Assembly (NCBI GenBank): GCA_963691655.1
Contig: OY829326.1
Span: forward strand, 144,416,998-144,480,997
Length of the DNA: 64,000 nt
Source of the DNA: Toxonevra muliebris
Lineage: Eukaryota; Arthropoda; Insecta; Diptera; Pallopteridae
Reading direction: 5' to 3'
Shown here: positions 25,621 to 37,247 of the stretch, piece after piece
How the letters are laid out: each line of letters opens with the position of its first letter
Numbering within the stretch: the first letter of the stretch is position 1
Program-made: the position numbers and the translations under genes
The notes under the pieces: generated by a model
The model's input: only the letters and a program-made list of their open reading frames with translations
The model's database searches: none
Told to the model about the DNA's origin: nothing

Positions 25621-26165
25621 TCCAATTGTTTACATATAATTTTGAGTTTTTCTCACAAATGAATATCTGGCAACTCTGGTAGTTTACAGCTAATAGTACA
25701 GATTCTCTCATCAAGGTATGCAGACTTATAGGTATCTAGAAGTTTTGTTCTTTTTCTCTCTCTCTCTCTCTCTCTTGCTCTCTATTTCAGCAATGATAAT
25801 ATATGATCAACCAAAAAAAAAACCTTTGAATTTAAAGTAATACATACTGATTCCTTATTGTTCACATATAATTTTTTGTTTTTCCCACAAACGAATATAT
25901 GGCAACTCTGGTAGTTTACAGCTAATAGTACAAATATGTATGTAGACTCATAGGTATATAGAATGTTTGTTCTTTTTTTCTCTCTCTTTCTCTCGCTCTC
26001 TATTTCAGCAATAATAATATATGATCAAGCAAAAAAAAAAAAACTGATTTACAGCTAACAGCACAGATACTCTTAAGGTATGCAGACCCATGACTCTTTA
26101 GCAGTTTTGTTCTATTTCTCTCTCTCTCTCTCTTTGTTTCTTGCTCTTTATTTCAAGCAATGATG
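25621..26165. repeat. About 232-bp tandem repeat, 2.5 copies, with splice-acceptor-like core
   Basis: CATATAATTTT, GGCAACTCTGGTAGTTTACA and GCTAATAGTACA recur at about 25630/25865, 25669/25901 and 25690/25923, with a shortened third unit from 26044. Each unit carries a long (CT)n tract followed by CTCTCTATTTCAG or the like, which on the plus strand looks like a polypyrimidine tract plus AG. It lies on the strand opposite to ct. Confidence 0.85.
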
Positions 26166-27996
26166 AAAAAAATGATAAAAAAAGCCTTTGAATTTAAATC
26201 ACTTATTCGTATCGTGCATAATTGAGTTTTATTATTTTTACAGTGCATATTTTCTTTAAAATATTAAAGTTTTTTATCATAAAACAAATATTTTTTTCAA
26301 TTCCTTCCGAATTCTTCCTTTATCACAATACGTATTTTTTTTTCCTTTTTTTTTCTTAACACTCCCGTATCTGTAATGCTTATCCAAATTTTATCTACAA
26401 TTCTAACTAAAACACATGCATAATTTACATTCTAACTATATGCACAATACTTACATGAATTTCGTTGACCACCAAAAATACTTTTGTGTGTCCAATATTA
26501 TCTCTACAGAAAAATACTAAATCTAATGTAGCCGACAAGAATAAAATTCCATGTTCAAATTCTCAACAGCAAAAAAAAAAAACCAAAGCATAAAATAAAA
26601 AATCCGCCCTTATCCTTTTGCGCATTAATGTCACATAGTTTCCAATGTGCCAGAGAGCGTTCTTATAGATTAGCGAGCGTCGGTCGGTCGATCCTTAGTA
26701 GCTGTTGTTTTTGTTATCGTTGTTGATTCTGTATATGCACTGCCAATAATAAATTAACCCTCTTTTGCATGTTGCTGTTGGGTGCTTGCTCATTTTAAAA
26801 TATTTTGTATAAATTTCAGCTTTATTTTCTGGCTTTCTGCCCTGTATCTGCACATATGTACAAAATGCATACCCACATACATACACACAACAGAAACATA
26901 AAAAAGAAACACATTAAAATAAATATTAAACTATTTTTCACAATTTCATATACTTAGGTACATATATAGATACGCCATATTTGAATTTCCGCATCCATTT
27001 AATCAAATGAAAAGACAAGAGCGCAACAAAAACAACAAAATAAAATCGAAAAAACCGGTTACAATTTGATTAACACCGATTGAGCTAGAAATGCTTATTT
27101 TTTTTTTTTTTTAATTTTTGAATGATCATCAACTTGAAATGCTTCAATGATTCAATTCAACTTTTTAGCTAGCGTGCTTTCAATATGGTTATGTTTTTTT
27201 TGTAATGATTTTTTTTCTCTATAAAACTTATACTTCTTTCTTGTTTTTTTGCTCAGGGTTCATCTCTGTGTCATCAGCATCCTTTTTCTATTTTTTTTTT
27301 TGCGCTTTATATCCTAACAATTTGTTATATGTTAAGTAGTTTTTTTTTTTTTTTTGGTGAAATATTTGCTTTTTTAATTGCATGCTGTTTTGGGATTTGA
27401 ACTAGAAAAAATGTGATCAATTTGAACCTTGTGCTTTTGTACAAGGGAGAATTTTGGCTTTTGATGGGATAAGAGTGTCAGAAATATGAATATTTTAGAT
27501 GAGAGTATAAAACATTAAAGTGATATATGTAAGTGTACTTACAAAAAATATACATTGAAAACAAATTAGAAAAATAAATAAGCCCGGGCCACAGGAAAGA
27601 CCCGATTTAGGCGGTATCAAGTTAATGTCAGATTCCATAATTATAAGATTCTATACCCAAAATTAACAGTTCTAAAATTGTATTTCTTTAATTTTCGCAA
27701 CAAATTTGCTCTAGAGTGGTTTAAATATTGAATATCTGGACAAGTACTATTTGCAACCGTGATATAGGAAAACCTGTCACTGTCAGAATTACGTAATTTC
27801 TTTGATGCCCAAATTTTTCTGCATTAAAATTGAAGATCTCTTATAGAAATTGTGCATTAGTGACCATTTTAAATTTTGTTGTGAAAACAACAACAAATTT
27901 CTGAAGCCGCTTCAAATTTAATGATTCCACGTGTAAATTCAATTTATTTTAATTTAGTTTTCAAATAGTTTAACAAAAGCTTGAGCAAATTTATTT
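26166..27996. other. Non-coding intronic DNA
   Basis: No gene is seen. Poly-T tracts are frequent (26335-26355, 27100-27112, 27341-27355), and GTCGGTCGGTCG is at 26679-26690. Confidence 0.45.
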
Positions 27997-28000
27997 TTAA

Positions 28001-28258
28001 CCCTAGACGATACTTCCCATTTTTTATACACTAACGTCGAATCGGCGACGCCTTTTTAACTCGATGCCAATTGCTACCTATATATATTAAAAAAGTCTGG
28101 TTTTATTAAACACTTCATTATTTATTCCGAATTATTTTTATTTTTTCAGTGCTTTTTATTATTAAAAAACAAAATTAATTAATTTATTGTTTTTTTTTAT
28201 CTAACTTTAACTTAATAAGAAAATTCGCGTTGTCGATTCGACGAAGTGCCGTCTAGGG
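28001..28258. mobile_element. piggyBac-like MITE (258 bp)
   Basis: The termini CCCTAGACGATACTTC and, reverse-complemented on the right, CCCTAGACGGCACTTC are flanked by TTAA on both sides (27997-28000 and 28259-28262). Inside them GTCGAATCGGCGACGC and GTCGAATCGACAACGC are inverted copies. TTAA targets with CCC-starting ends are the hallmark of the piggyBac superfamily. There is no coding capacity. Confidence 0.8.
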
Positions 28259-28353
28259 TTAATTAAATAATTCTCTCTCTTTAATCCATTTTATTTTACT
28301 TCAAATGTTTATGTTGTTTTTGTGCAAAATAATATAAAACATGTTTGCAAAAA

Positions 28354-28488
28354 TTACAACAACAAAATAGTATATGCAGGAGAGTGGAATATATTCAGTT
28401 ACAACAACAAAATCGTATATTCGAGAGAGTGAAATATATTTAATTACAACAACAAAATCGTATATTCGGGAGTGTGGAATATATTACA
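28354..28488. repeat. 45-bp tandem repeat, three copies
   Basis: The unit TTACAACAACAAAATCGTAT followed by GTGGAATATATT starts at 28354, 28399 and 28444. It includes a GAGAGTG word in the first two units. Confidence 0.9.
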
Positions 28489-30825
28489 CCTTACGAAAGC
28501 ACGCTCTCTCCCTCTCTCTCTCTCTATTGTGAATACTACTTCTTGTTCCAGAACGACTGAACCGTTAGTTTTGCCTTAATGCTACCATTTTCAATATTTT
28601 AATCAGATTTTAATCTCTCATGGGAATGTCTCTCTCTCTCTCTCTTGAATTTCTATTGTTAAAGTCTTCCTGCCATTTTAAAAGCTCACTCTCTCTCACC
28701 TCTCTCAGCATACTTTTAACCAATTAATCAAATTGTTTTGTTTTTGCACATGCCAAAGATATTTCAAAGTTTTTTCTTCTTTAATATCCTTGTATTTAGA
28801 GCCTAAAAGATAAAACGATTTTTTGTTGTTTTTCATAAGTTGTGCTGCCAATAATGATGATTTCTTTTTAATGTTATAGTCGCATCAGCAATATGCAATG
28901 TGCAATTAATGCAGCAACAGCAACTCATTTAGGAGGTCCAACCAACCATACAGAACATAAAGAAGACTTAAAGCGAAAAATTAAAAGTGCCGCGCATTGC
29001 CTAAATGCAGTAAAATAACCTTGAAGGCAAACTCTTTAGTTTTCTGTTCCAGTGGCGGTGTGTGTGTGTGTGTGTGTGTACTCGCGTATTTTTATCGATC
29101 ACTATAGGTAGGCATCATATCTGGCTATATGTCTATATATATATATATATATCTGGTAATATGATGTATGCACATAAGTATACAAAAAAAAAAAAAGTAA
29201 TGCCAATATCAGCGAAATGCGCATAAAAACTCATCATCATCAACAATCAAGAATCAGCAACAGCAATATGAGAAAATATGAGCATGCAAGCACGCACACA
29301 TGTATTTACAAATGTATATGTGCACAAATACTTAAATGTTTATATAGATTAGTTAGCAAGTTTGGGTACCCCAACCACATGCAGAAAAGGGGTGTGTACA
29401 AAATGATATTTTATTCAATATCCTACACACGCAGAGTGATTTGTCCTTTTCACAATCAAAAAGGTGCACACTGTGTGTTGTTTTTGTTTTCTACACACAC
29501 ACACATACGTAGATATGTATAAATATATGAGAAATGAAAAATCCGTAGGAAATACGATTGATGAGCTATGGCAGCACCAGGCAACAGCAGTTAAATGCTC
29601 TTTAGAGTCCAAAAAGAGCCAAAGCCAAAGTCATAGCCAAAGTGGTATGTAACTTTATGAAACAAATATAGAAATTCAAGTCAAGTCAGAGGCACACACA
29701 TACACACAGCTACGGACAGACAAATCTTTTTGATGTTTTTTGTAGTTGTTTTTTTTTTTTTTAATATTTTTGTTGAATTGTATGAAAACCTAAAATTAAA
29801 AACTCATAAGATATCGACTGAAATATTGAGCTGCACAAATTACTGACAACTTCAGTCTCTGTTAAATCAGTCAAATCAAGCGATGGCAGCGGCAAACGAC
29901 AGACAAAAAACAGCGGCGTTATTTAATATGTATGCTCGAAAAAAAAACAAAAAAAACGAAAAAAAAAAGTATTCGTATTGAAGTAAAATGAATGAAGGAA
30001 GTAACTTTCAGATACATTTTTGAATGGATGAATGTATCTCATAGCAGCAGCTGAAGAAATTGGTTTTTGATAGTAGGGATACTGGTTTTCTTCTTCGTTA
30101 TGTAGCTATCTTTTTACCTACTTTGTACTCGTTTTGTAGCTTTGGTGGTATTGCTATTATTAACTGTCTACTATTATTGAACTCTATGTATGTATGTATG
30201 TAATGAAATAAAAAGGCAATTAGGCAATAATATTAAGTTATATTGTTGTTGAAGAAAACAATAGTGTTTGCTGTAGATTTTCAGATGCACAATTAATGTG
30301 TTACGTGAAAAATAATAATGAAAAACTAAATTTCTGTTGCTTAAATAGTTATTTGATTGTTTGTCTATTGTTAGTGTGTTGAAAGGTTTAAAGTAGCAGT
30401 AGCTTAAAAGTTTTATATGAACAACGGCACACATTTAAGTTGATTTATCTATTGAAATTGATACAAAAAAAAACATACAAAAAAAAAAACATTTTGTTAA
30501 AAGAAATGCTTCAAATTTAAATTTAAAAATAGAAGTTGATTCAAAAAAATTTACTGAAATTATTATTTTTTTTTTATTAGAATATTGCATTAGAAATATT
30601 ACATGGTAAGCATAGGCCATAGATGCCAAGATAACATTGGGGGTCAGATTAAAAAAAAAATCGAATTTATTTTTGTCTTCTGTAGTTCTTTATCGTGTAC
30701 TGGCATGCAACGGCCATCAACTGTTTCAAAGTGTGGGGTAGAGGGATGGAGGGAGATTAAGAAATAAACACCGTTCCCTTCTCGAGGAGTATCTCAGCGG
30801 AGATGATATTATCTTGGGAGTATTT
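28489..30825. other. Non-coding intronic DNA
   Basis: No gene is seen. CTCTC tracts at 28503-28524, 28631-28643 and 28688-28705, (GT)n at 29058-29079, (TA)n at 29132-29151 and CA repeats near 29490-29505. Short open frames here follow the repeats. Confidence 0.5.
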
Positions 30826-31010
30826 AAGTCAGCTTTTACACACACCGATTTCTGCTCGATTTTCCTTACCGATTTTCTGTTTCCCTGCGAGAGAGGGGAG
30901 ACGAAAGTGAACTTGTCGCAATCGGCTGTACCAATGATTTTACACCAATTTTTGACGTTTCCTTTTTACAAATTTTCCATCTCTGTTCCACACATGTAAA
31001 ACAAATAACA
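30826..31010 (+). repeat. Dispersed repeat, copy 1
   Basis: GGAGACGAAAGTGAAC, ATCGGCTGTACCAAYGATTT, TTTTTGACGTTT and CATCTCTGTTCCAC recur in the same order and orientation at 42034-42190. Ends are not defined and no inverted termini were identified, so its class is unknown. Confidence 0.75.
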
Positions 31011-31157
31011 CACATGTAAAAGTAGGCTAACGATCATTTACGTGTATGTGTGAGCAAAAAATATGTATGGAGATGTAAAGAGTAAGTAAATATTATACAG
31101 TTAAAAAGAAATAATAATTACTTTATTGTAAATGAGAGCACTGATTATGGTCTCGTC

Positions 31158-31250
31158 TTCGCTCTCTCACACAAACTTCGCTCTCTCACACAATCTTCGC
31201 TCTCTCACATTAACTTCGCTCTCTCACATTAAGTTCGCTCTACCTCATTT
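31158..31250. repeat. 19-bp minisatellite, five copies, CTCTC in every unit
   Basis: The unit TTCGCTCTCTCACAYWAAS starts at exactly 31158, 31177, 31196, 31215 and 31234 (the last is partial). On the minus strand each unit reads GTGAGAGAGCGAA and so contains a GAGAG core, the recognition word of GAGA factor. Confidence 0.92.
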
Positions 31251-34200
31251 GTACATGTGGAAAAAGCGGAGTACAAGGCAAAGTACACGAAAGGCATGAG
31301 TAAACGAGACGACTCAATCGTGAAAGTCAGGCCCGTTCGTGGAAAGAGAGTAATCGCTGAGCAGAGTTCTAATCGAGGAAGGTTTTTTTGTTTGCGGAAG
31401 AGTCTCTTTACATTTTGCAGCCAAGAGAAGAGATGAGAGGAAATAAAATGTTCTCTCTTGCGTATTTTTACGAGATTATGATGCCTTTCGCGATCTCTTG
31501 TATAAAGGTGATGAATAAAATATATTATTATTATTTATTTATTTACAAAAATCAATTCTATAAATAATCTTAAGAAACTAGGCCCTACCTACGATGGTCT
31601 TCAGCCCAAAAAAAAAAAAATATATAAAATATGCAATTGATGAAAAAGATTTGTTTACATTTCTACTAATGGATGTTATATAAATAATTTAAAAATATTT
31701 TAAACTTAAACTTTCCGAAGTCCAGCCTGATTTGTAAGAAATAAAAACTAGCTTCGTGATCTCCATGAAAATGTTCTTCAGTAAAAGTTTGTCATTGCCT
31801 GGCACTTGTTTGAAAATCGAGCACTTTTGCAGTTTATTATTTTAATATTAACTTTATCAGTTCTTATATAACTTAATTTTGTTTGCAAGTCTTTCCAAGG
31901 CTAAATTATATTATATGACAGTTCCTTTGTGCAAAAATTTAAATCTTGTCTAATTCCCCCATATGATAAGAAAAATATTTCTTCTAAGGTATGTAACCAA
32001 TTTTTAAGTGAATTTAAAATTCGATCAAAAATAAATAGTTAAATATAATTTAATAACTTAATTCTAACTTATTTCTCTACATAAACTATTAACTAATATA
32101 CATAAACACATTTAAATTGGATGTATTCAATAGTAAACAAACAAAAAACGCTAAATTAAAAACACCTGTTAAATTGCATACAACAGCGAAAATTGCTTTC
32201 ATATTAACTAAAAACAAAAATTCTTAAATGCCCCTAGTAAAACTAAAAAACTAACGAACAGAAAAAACGAACATTCAAGAACAAAGATATAAATTACCCT
32301 AAAAAAAACAACAACAACAAAATATTACCAAATTATCAGCCAATTATAATCATAACAAATCTATATAAATATATGGTTAAATATTTCATAATATCAACTC
32401 TGAAATAAAATATCAAGTAAATGACTTCATATTTTTTGCAATTTGGCAATTTTCTTTTGGAAAACTTAAAATTTATATTTAATTTTTTATTTCCGTGTTT
32501 TTATTTATTTTTATTTTACTATTGGTATTTGCTGATTTTGTTAATATTTAATTAATATATGTAAGTATAAATATTTAATGCTCATCATCATAATTTAATT
32601 GTAACATGCAAAATCGAAAACTAAACCAAGAAAAGAAATAATAAAAAAAAAAACTGGTAAATAAACTTGACCCATTTAATTAATATTAAAAAAGACGAAG
32701 AAGTAGTACAAAAAAAAAAACATTTTATAATTTTTACTTGCAACATTGCAATTTGTTTTTGTTGTTGCTGTTGGTTTTATTATTTTTTGCATATAGTTTC
32801 AAGTTTTTGTTTACATTTTTTTGCTGTTCTCAGCAATTTGTTGCTATTGGTAGCAATAACTAGTACCTATAATCAAATAATTGTAATAAGAACATAAACT
32901 TGCTCCAAATTCTGTTTTTGTTATTGTTTTTCTTTTTTTCTTTTTTTTTGCTAAGAAATAAAATTATGCAATTGTCATTTTTGTTGATTAAAAACTTTTG
33001 GGAACTATTTAAAGGTGGCCAAGAGAGCTTTAAGGCGAATTGAACGACCGAGAGACGCACTCTCTTTTCGTTTAAACTTCATATAAAAAAAAAGAAAAGA
33101 GAGTGCGGCACTCATATAAAAAAAAAACGAAAAGCGAATCCGACACTCGGCCCGCCTTTAGACTTTCCATAGCACATATACTCTATTTGGGCCATTGCTC
33201 TTTGCTGAGATAGAGAGAAATATAATTTTTTTAAAGAGATTTAAAAAAAAAAAATTTAAATGAATAATAGAAAACGAATAGGATATTGCTGTTTTGTGGG
33301 CGAAGAGAGGGAGGTACTGTGAGAGAGCGAAAAAGAGAGCTTCAGCGGACACCATTGCTCTTGTAATATTTAAAATTTGAACAAAGGGAGTTTTGTTGTT
33401 TTTTCTAACTCTCTCTTTCATCTTACATGCTCTTCACATATACATATTTTATTTTTTACACACACACACGTGTCCGATTTATGTATATACACGGCAATAC
33501 AAATTTTGCTTGATTTTTATTGTAGTATAGTATACTCCTCTCCTATCACTTTCTTACCAAAGCATTCTTATGGTAGATCAATTCACCTTTTTCGAAACAC
33601 AGAGACTATTTGCTTCGCATCACTAATGATTGACATTTTCCACAATATTTTTTAAACTATTTTTTTTTTTTTTTTTTGAAAATGGAAAAGAATTTAGTTA
33701 TAAAAAAAAAAAAAATCATGTGGTTGCTTGTCTATCCGCTCTCGCAGCCATTTTTATGAGAGAGAGAGAGTAGTTCTTAATTGAACTGCTTTTTTACGAC
33801 GCTCTCAATATACGACTGCATCATTGCTCTTGCTCTCTCTTTACTATTTAGCTGAGTTTAAAAGAGTTAAATTTTTAATAGGAAAACTTTGACACTCTCA
33901 AAGTACGATTCTATTATTACTATTGATCTCCTTAATTATGTCATTGACTCTATTTAATTTATTGAAGTACTAGAAATTAAGAATAAAATGTTTTAGGGGT
34001 TTGTGCTCAGCCAAAGTTTCAATGTATTAAAAACTTTTATACTGCTAATAAAGATCATATATGTAAAAATCAGTAGACATTTTTCAAAGGCTAAACAAAA
34101 TTTTTTTATATTTTTAGGTTAAGTAACTGCCACATAAAAAAATATAAAAATTTACTTTAAAAATATGCAAAAAAAACTAGATATCTTCTCATCATCTTTA

Positions 34201-35485
34201 AAAATGACATACACTTGTTACACTTCAATTCCAAACAAAAAAAAAAAAAGAATACAACACTAACCATATAGGAAAATAAGATGATCATCAATGACAACAA
34301 GTCATACGGATCAACTACTGACGCCTCATACAACGACAGCGATAACGTCAAACATCAACAATCACTGCTAACGTCGTCAACGTCTAACAGCAACCATCAT
34401 CATAACCATAACCGCCCGCTGCTGCATCACTATACACCATAACCACCAACTAATGCCACCACTAACAATATCAGCACCATCTTCATCATCATCATATTCA
34501 TAATCACCATCATCATCATCATCACCAATATCCCCACCAACCAACCAACCAACAACTAAGTAACAACGAAACGACACCGGTATGGCTTAATGCCTTCCGA
34601 TCAGCCAATACCGTCATTAACGCACTCAAGCAATGGAACCACGCCAAAAGCTAAAGATTTTTTTTTTTTTTTTTCAGACAGACAGCAAAAATCACTTGGA
34701 AGGAAAAAAAATGTATAACTAAGCTTAAAGTAAAGTTAAATCAAGAAAAGTTAAAAATGAAAAACTGTAGCAATATCAACTGGCAGCAGAAGTAATAGAA
34801 GCAGCAGCATCTAACTATGAATACAAGTAGAGACACTAAGTGCTACTGCTGCTTCTATACACTGCTAGCTGGCAGTTTGCTGTTGCAGCAGGTATTTTAA
34901 TTTTTTTTTTCTTTTTTTTTTTTGTAATGAAAACATTGACTTTGCACGCTTCGCAAAATGGCTTAAGTAATATTTTCCTGTTTTTGTTTTCTTCATATGT
35001 GAGTTTATGATTTTTTTTTGTTTCAAGTTATGGTACAAGTAAAACTAATTTTATTATTATTATATTCTATGTAGTATGAAGTGTGTGTCTGTGTTTGTGT
35101 CTTTTGTGTACCACATTTAGCACTTTTAAATTGAAAATTGACAATAGTTAATAATAATTTGTTGTCTTGTGGTTTTGTTTTTTTTCAAGTAATCTTCTTC
35201 TTTTTTTTTTTTGTGGATTACAATTTTAGTTATGAGTATTCGGTAGTTAACTTGAAGGAATTTGCTTTAACTAAATACATTTTTAATTTAAATAAATTAT
35301 TACTTTAAATTCACAAAGACTAGTCTAAGTGCTCATGTAGTCGAGTATTTAGGGTAGGAAATATTCCTAAAATATCAAAATTTTTTTTCGCTTTTTCAAT
35401 TTTGGAATTTTGGGAAAAATTTTTCCAAGCCCAAGTACTAACATACCTAAGAGCTCTTATAAAATATATTCTATCATACTCATTG
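31251..35485. other. Non-coding intronic DNA
   Basis: No gene is seen. A short duplicated block (CATATAAAAAAAAA plus GAAAAG) lies at 33080-33148, GAGAG words are clustered at 33300-33345 and 33755-33775, and CAT/CAC trinucleotide runs at 34385-34560 explain the Asp-rich minus frame there. Long poly-T tracts are at 34656-34675 and 34900-34924. Confidence 0.5.
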
Positions 35486-35493
35486 ATATCCAT

Positions 35494-35524
<31 letters not shown>

Positions 35525-36055
35525 TTAAAATTCTTCCGCAGTAGAATTATTAGCTCAGTTAAAATAGACTATGTTCTCAACTAGCGTTCAATTGTAAAAG
35601 AGAGTGGTAGACAACCAAAAAAAATTATGAGATTAAGTTTATCTGTGCTCTTGTGACATTTACATGTACATATGCATTTGTTTGTATGTGAGAGATGTGA
35701 TATGTAAAGAGTGAACATTATTTTTATTTATTTTATTTTTAGGAGTTTTTTTTCTTTCATAATATCTATAGAGGGAGAGAGAGAGAAAGAGAGAGTGAGT
35801 AAAATTCTTCCGCAGTAGAATTATTAGCTCAGTTAAAGTAGACTATGTTCTCAATTAGAAGCCATCGTTTAATTGTAAAAGAGAGTGTTAGGCAACCAAC
35901 AAAATTATGAGATTAAGTTTATTTGTTGTCTCTACACATTTCCATATACATATGCATTTGTTTGTATGTGATGTGTAAAGAGAGCAAATTATTTACATTT
36001 GCTTTATTTTTAGGTGATTTTTTGCTCTCACGAGTGATTTAACTTTATCCTCATA
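35486..36055. repeat. 274-bp tandem duplication, two copies, GAGAG-rich
   Basis: AATTCTTCCGCAGTAGAATT recurs from about 35529 and 35803, followed by TTAGCTCAGTTAAA, AGACTATGTTCTCAA, TTGTAAAAGAGAGTG and CATATGCATTTGTTTG in both units. Each unit begins with a GAGAGAGA tract. Confidence 0.9.
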
Positions 36056-36145
36056 ATAAAGAGAGAGTTCGAATTTTACGAACCGCCATGCTTGTAATGG
36101 AGTCAGGCAAAACTGTTGTTATTGTTTTCAAAAGGAAAGAGGTTA

Positions 36146-36257
36146 ATGCCTGGTTTTCACTATGTCAAATTCAATGAAATTTGCCAGCATGTTGACAAAT
36201 TTCATATGGGAAACTCTCTCTTTTTCTGTCTTTGATGGCAAAGTGAAAACCAAGCAT
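36146..36257 (+). mobile_element. Family-A MITE, complete copy (112 bp)
   Basis: The termini ATGCCTGGTTTTCACTATG and, on the right reverse-complemented, ATGCTTGGTTTTCACTTTG agree at 17 of 19 bases. The interior carries TGAAATTTGCCAGCATG and a CTCTCTCTTTTTCT core. Too short to code. Target-site duplication is not clear. Confidence 0.85.
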
Positions 36258-36539
36258 AAACTAGTTATAAATATTTCCTAAAGTTTTCTTGATCTACTGT
36301 AATAGGACCATCGATTTTGTCCTGAACTATTGAAATGAGTTATGTGCTTAACATCGTTCATCAGAGGTAACTATCTTTTCTTAACTTCCGATTTCTCAAT
36401 TGTGTACACTAACGGATCACCCCTTAGTGATTAATATCATGTATATGTATTTTGATAGTTTTTCATGAATCAAAAAAAAAAAAAGTTACAGGAACGAAAA
36501 TATTAAAAACCCCCTTCGAAAAAGTTTAGATCCGCTAGT

Positions 36540-37115
36540 GATGCTGTATATTCCTTTATGAATAGGAGTCAATCGATCTTCGGATCCAAAACTGCCAGAG
36601 ATTCTTCCACCATGCTTTTTCCCGATTAATTTCAAATTTAATTTTTTAGACCGGGTCTTTGAAAATCATCTTTTGTAGTTTTAATACGTCTGATGTACTC
36701 CTTACATTATAGCCACACTTCTTCTACACCCTTCTCTCTTTCATTGATTTAGTAATTTTTTCAGCTCTTCGTTTTTTGCTTAAAGATTCCCTATGCTCCG
36801 AAATCACTTCCTTTCTTGTATCGATTAAAACCTTTCTTGGTCTCTTTTTGTAGACTCAAACTAACTTTTACACCACCAAGAGGCCAGTGTCTTTCTGTCC
36901 ACAATACTAAAAGGCCAAGCTGCTTCGAATGCTTTGGTCATGGCGGAGTTCATAATTTTTTTTTAGCCATTACAACCGACACTGTTTTAACTCTCTTAAT
37001 AAGGCTTACCAAGAAGCGAACTCCTAAAAAACTTCCCTGTACTTTGTACGATCCGTTCTTCTTAGTTCTTACGGCTCAGGGTCTTTCAAAACATCGATAT
37101 GAATTGATCTATGAT
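36540..37115 (-). pseudogene. Degenerate jockey-like non-LTR retrotransposon fragment
   Basis: On the minus strand, several broken frames give pieces that follow the linker between endonuclease and reverse transcriptase in jockey-type elements. RRTDRTKYREVF is at about 37020-37060, KAFEAAWPFSIVDRKT at about 36890-36940, then SWWCKS at about 36870-36885, equivalent to the usual W-W-N-x-x-L block, then KEYIRRIKTTKDDF at about 36660-36705. Stops are frequent and no reverse-transcriptase core is present. The plus-strand open frame 36816-37154 over the same bases is a shadow. Confidence 0.5.
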
Positions 37116-37126
37116 CCAACATTGTT

Positions 37127-37247
37127 ATGCCTGGTTTTCACTATGGCAAATTAAATTAATTTGCCAACATTTCATATAGGAAATTTTTTTTTCTCTCTCT
37201 CTCTCTCTCTTTGACATGGAATATATGGCATAATGAAAACCATGTAT
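37127..37247 (+). mobile_element. Family-A MITE, complete copy (121 bp)
   Basis: Begins ATGCCTGGTTTTCACTATGG and ends, reverse-complemented, ATACATGGTTTTCATTATGC. The interior has AATTTGCCAACATTTCATAT and a (CT)n tract at 37193-37210. It abuts the retroelement fragment to its left. Confidence 0.85.

Noticed and set aside
36407..36544. Possible small MITE with CACTARCGGATC ends
   Set aside because: Only about 12 bp of inverted match and no matching target duplication; too weak to annotate.
36816..37154. 112-codon plus-strand frame with a CFECFGHG stretch suggesting a zinc knuckle
   Set aside because: Lacks the C-x2-C-x4-H-x4-C spacing, and the opposite strand fits a non-LTR linker better.
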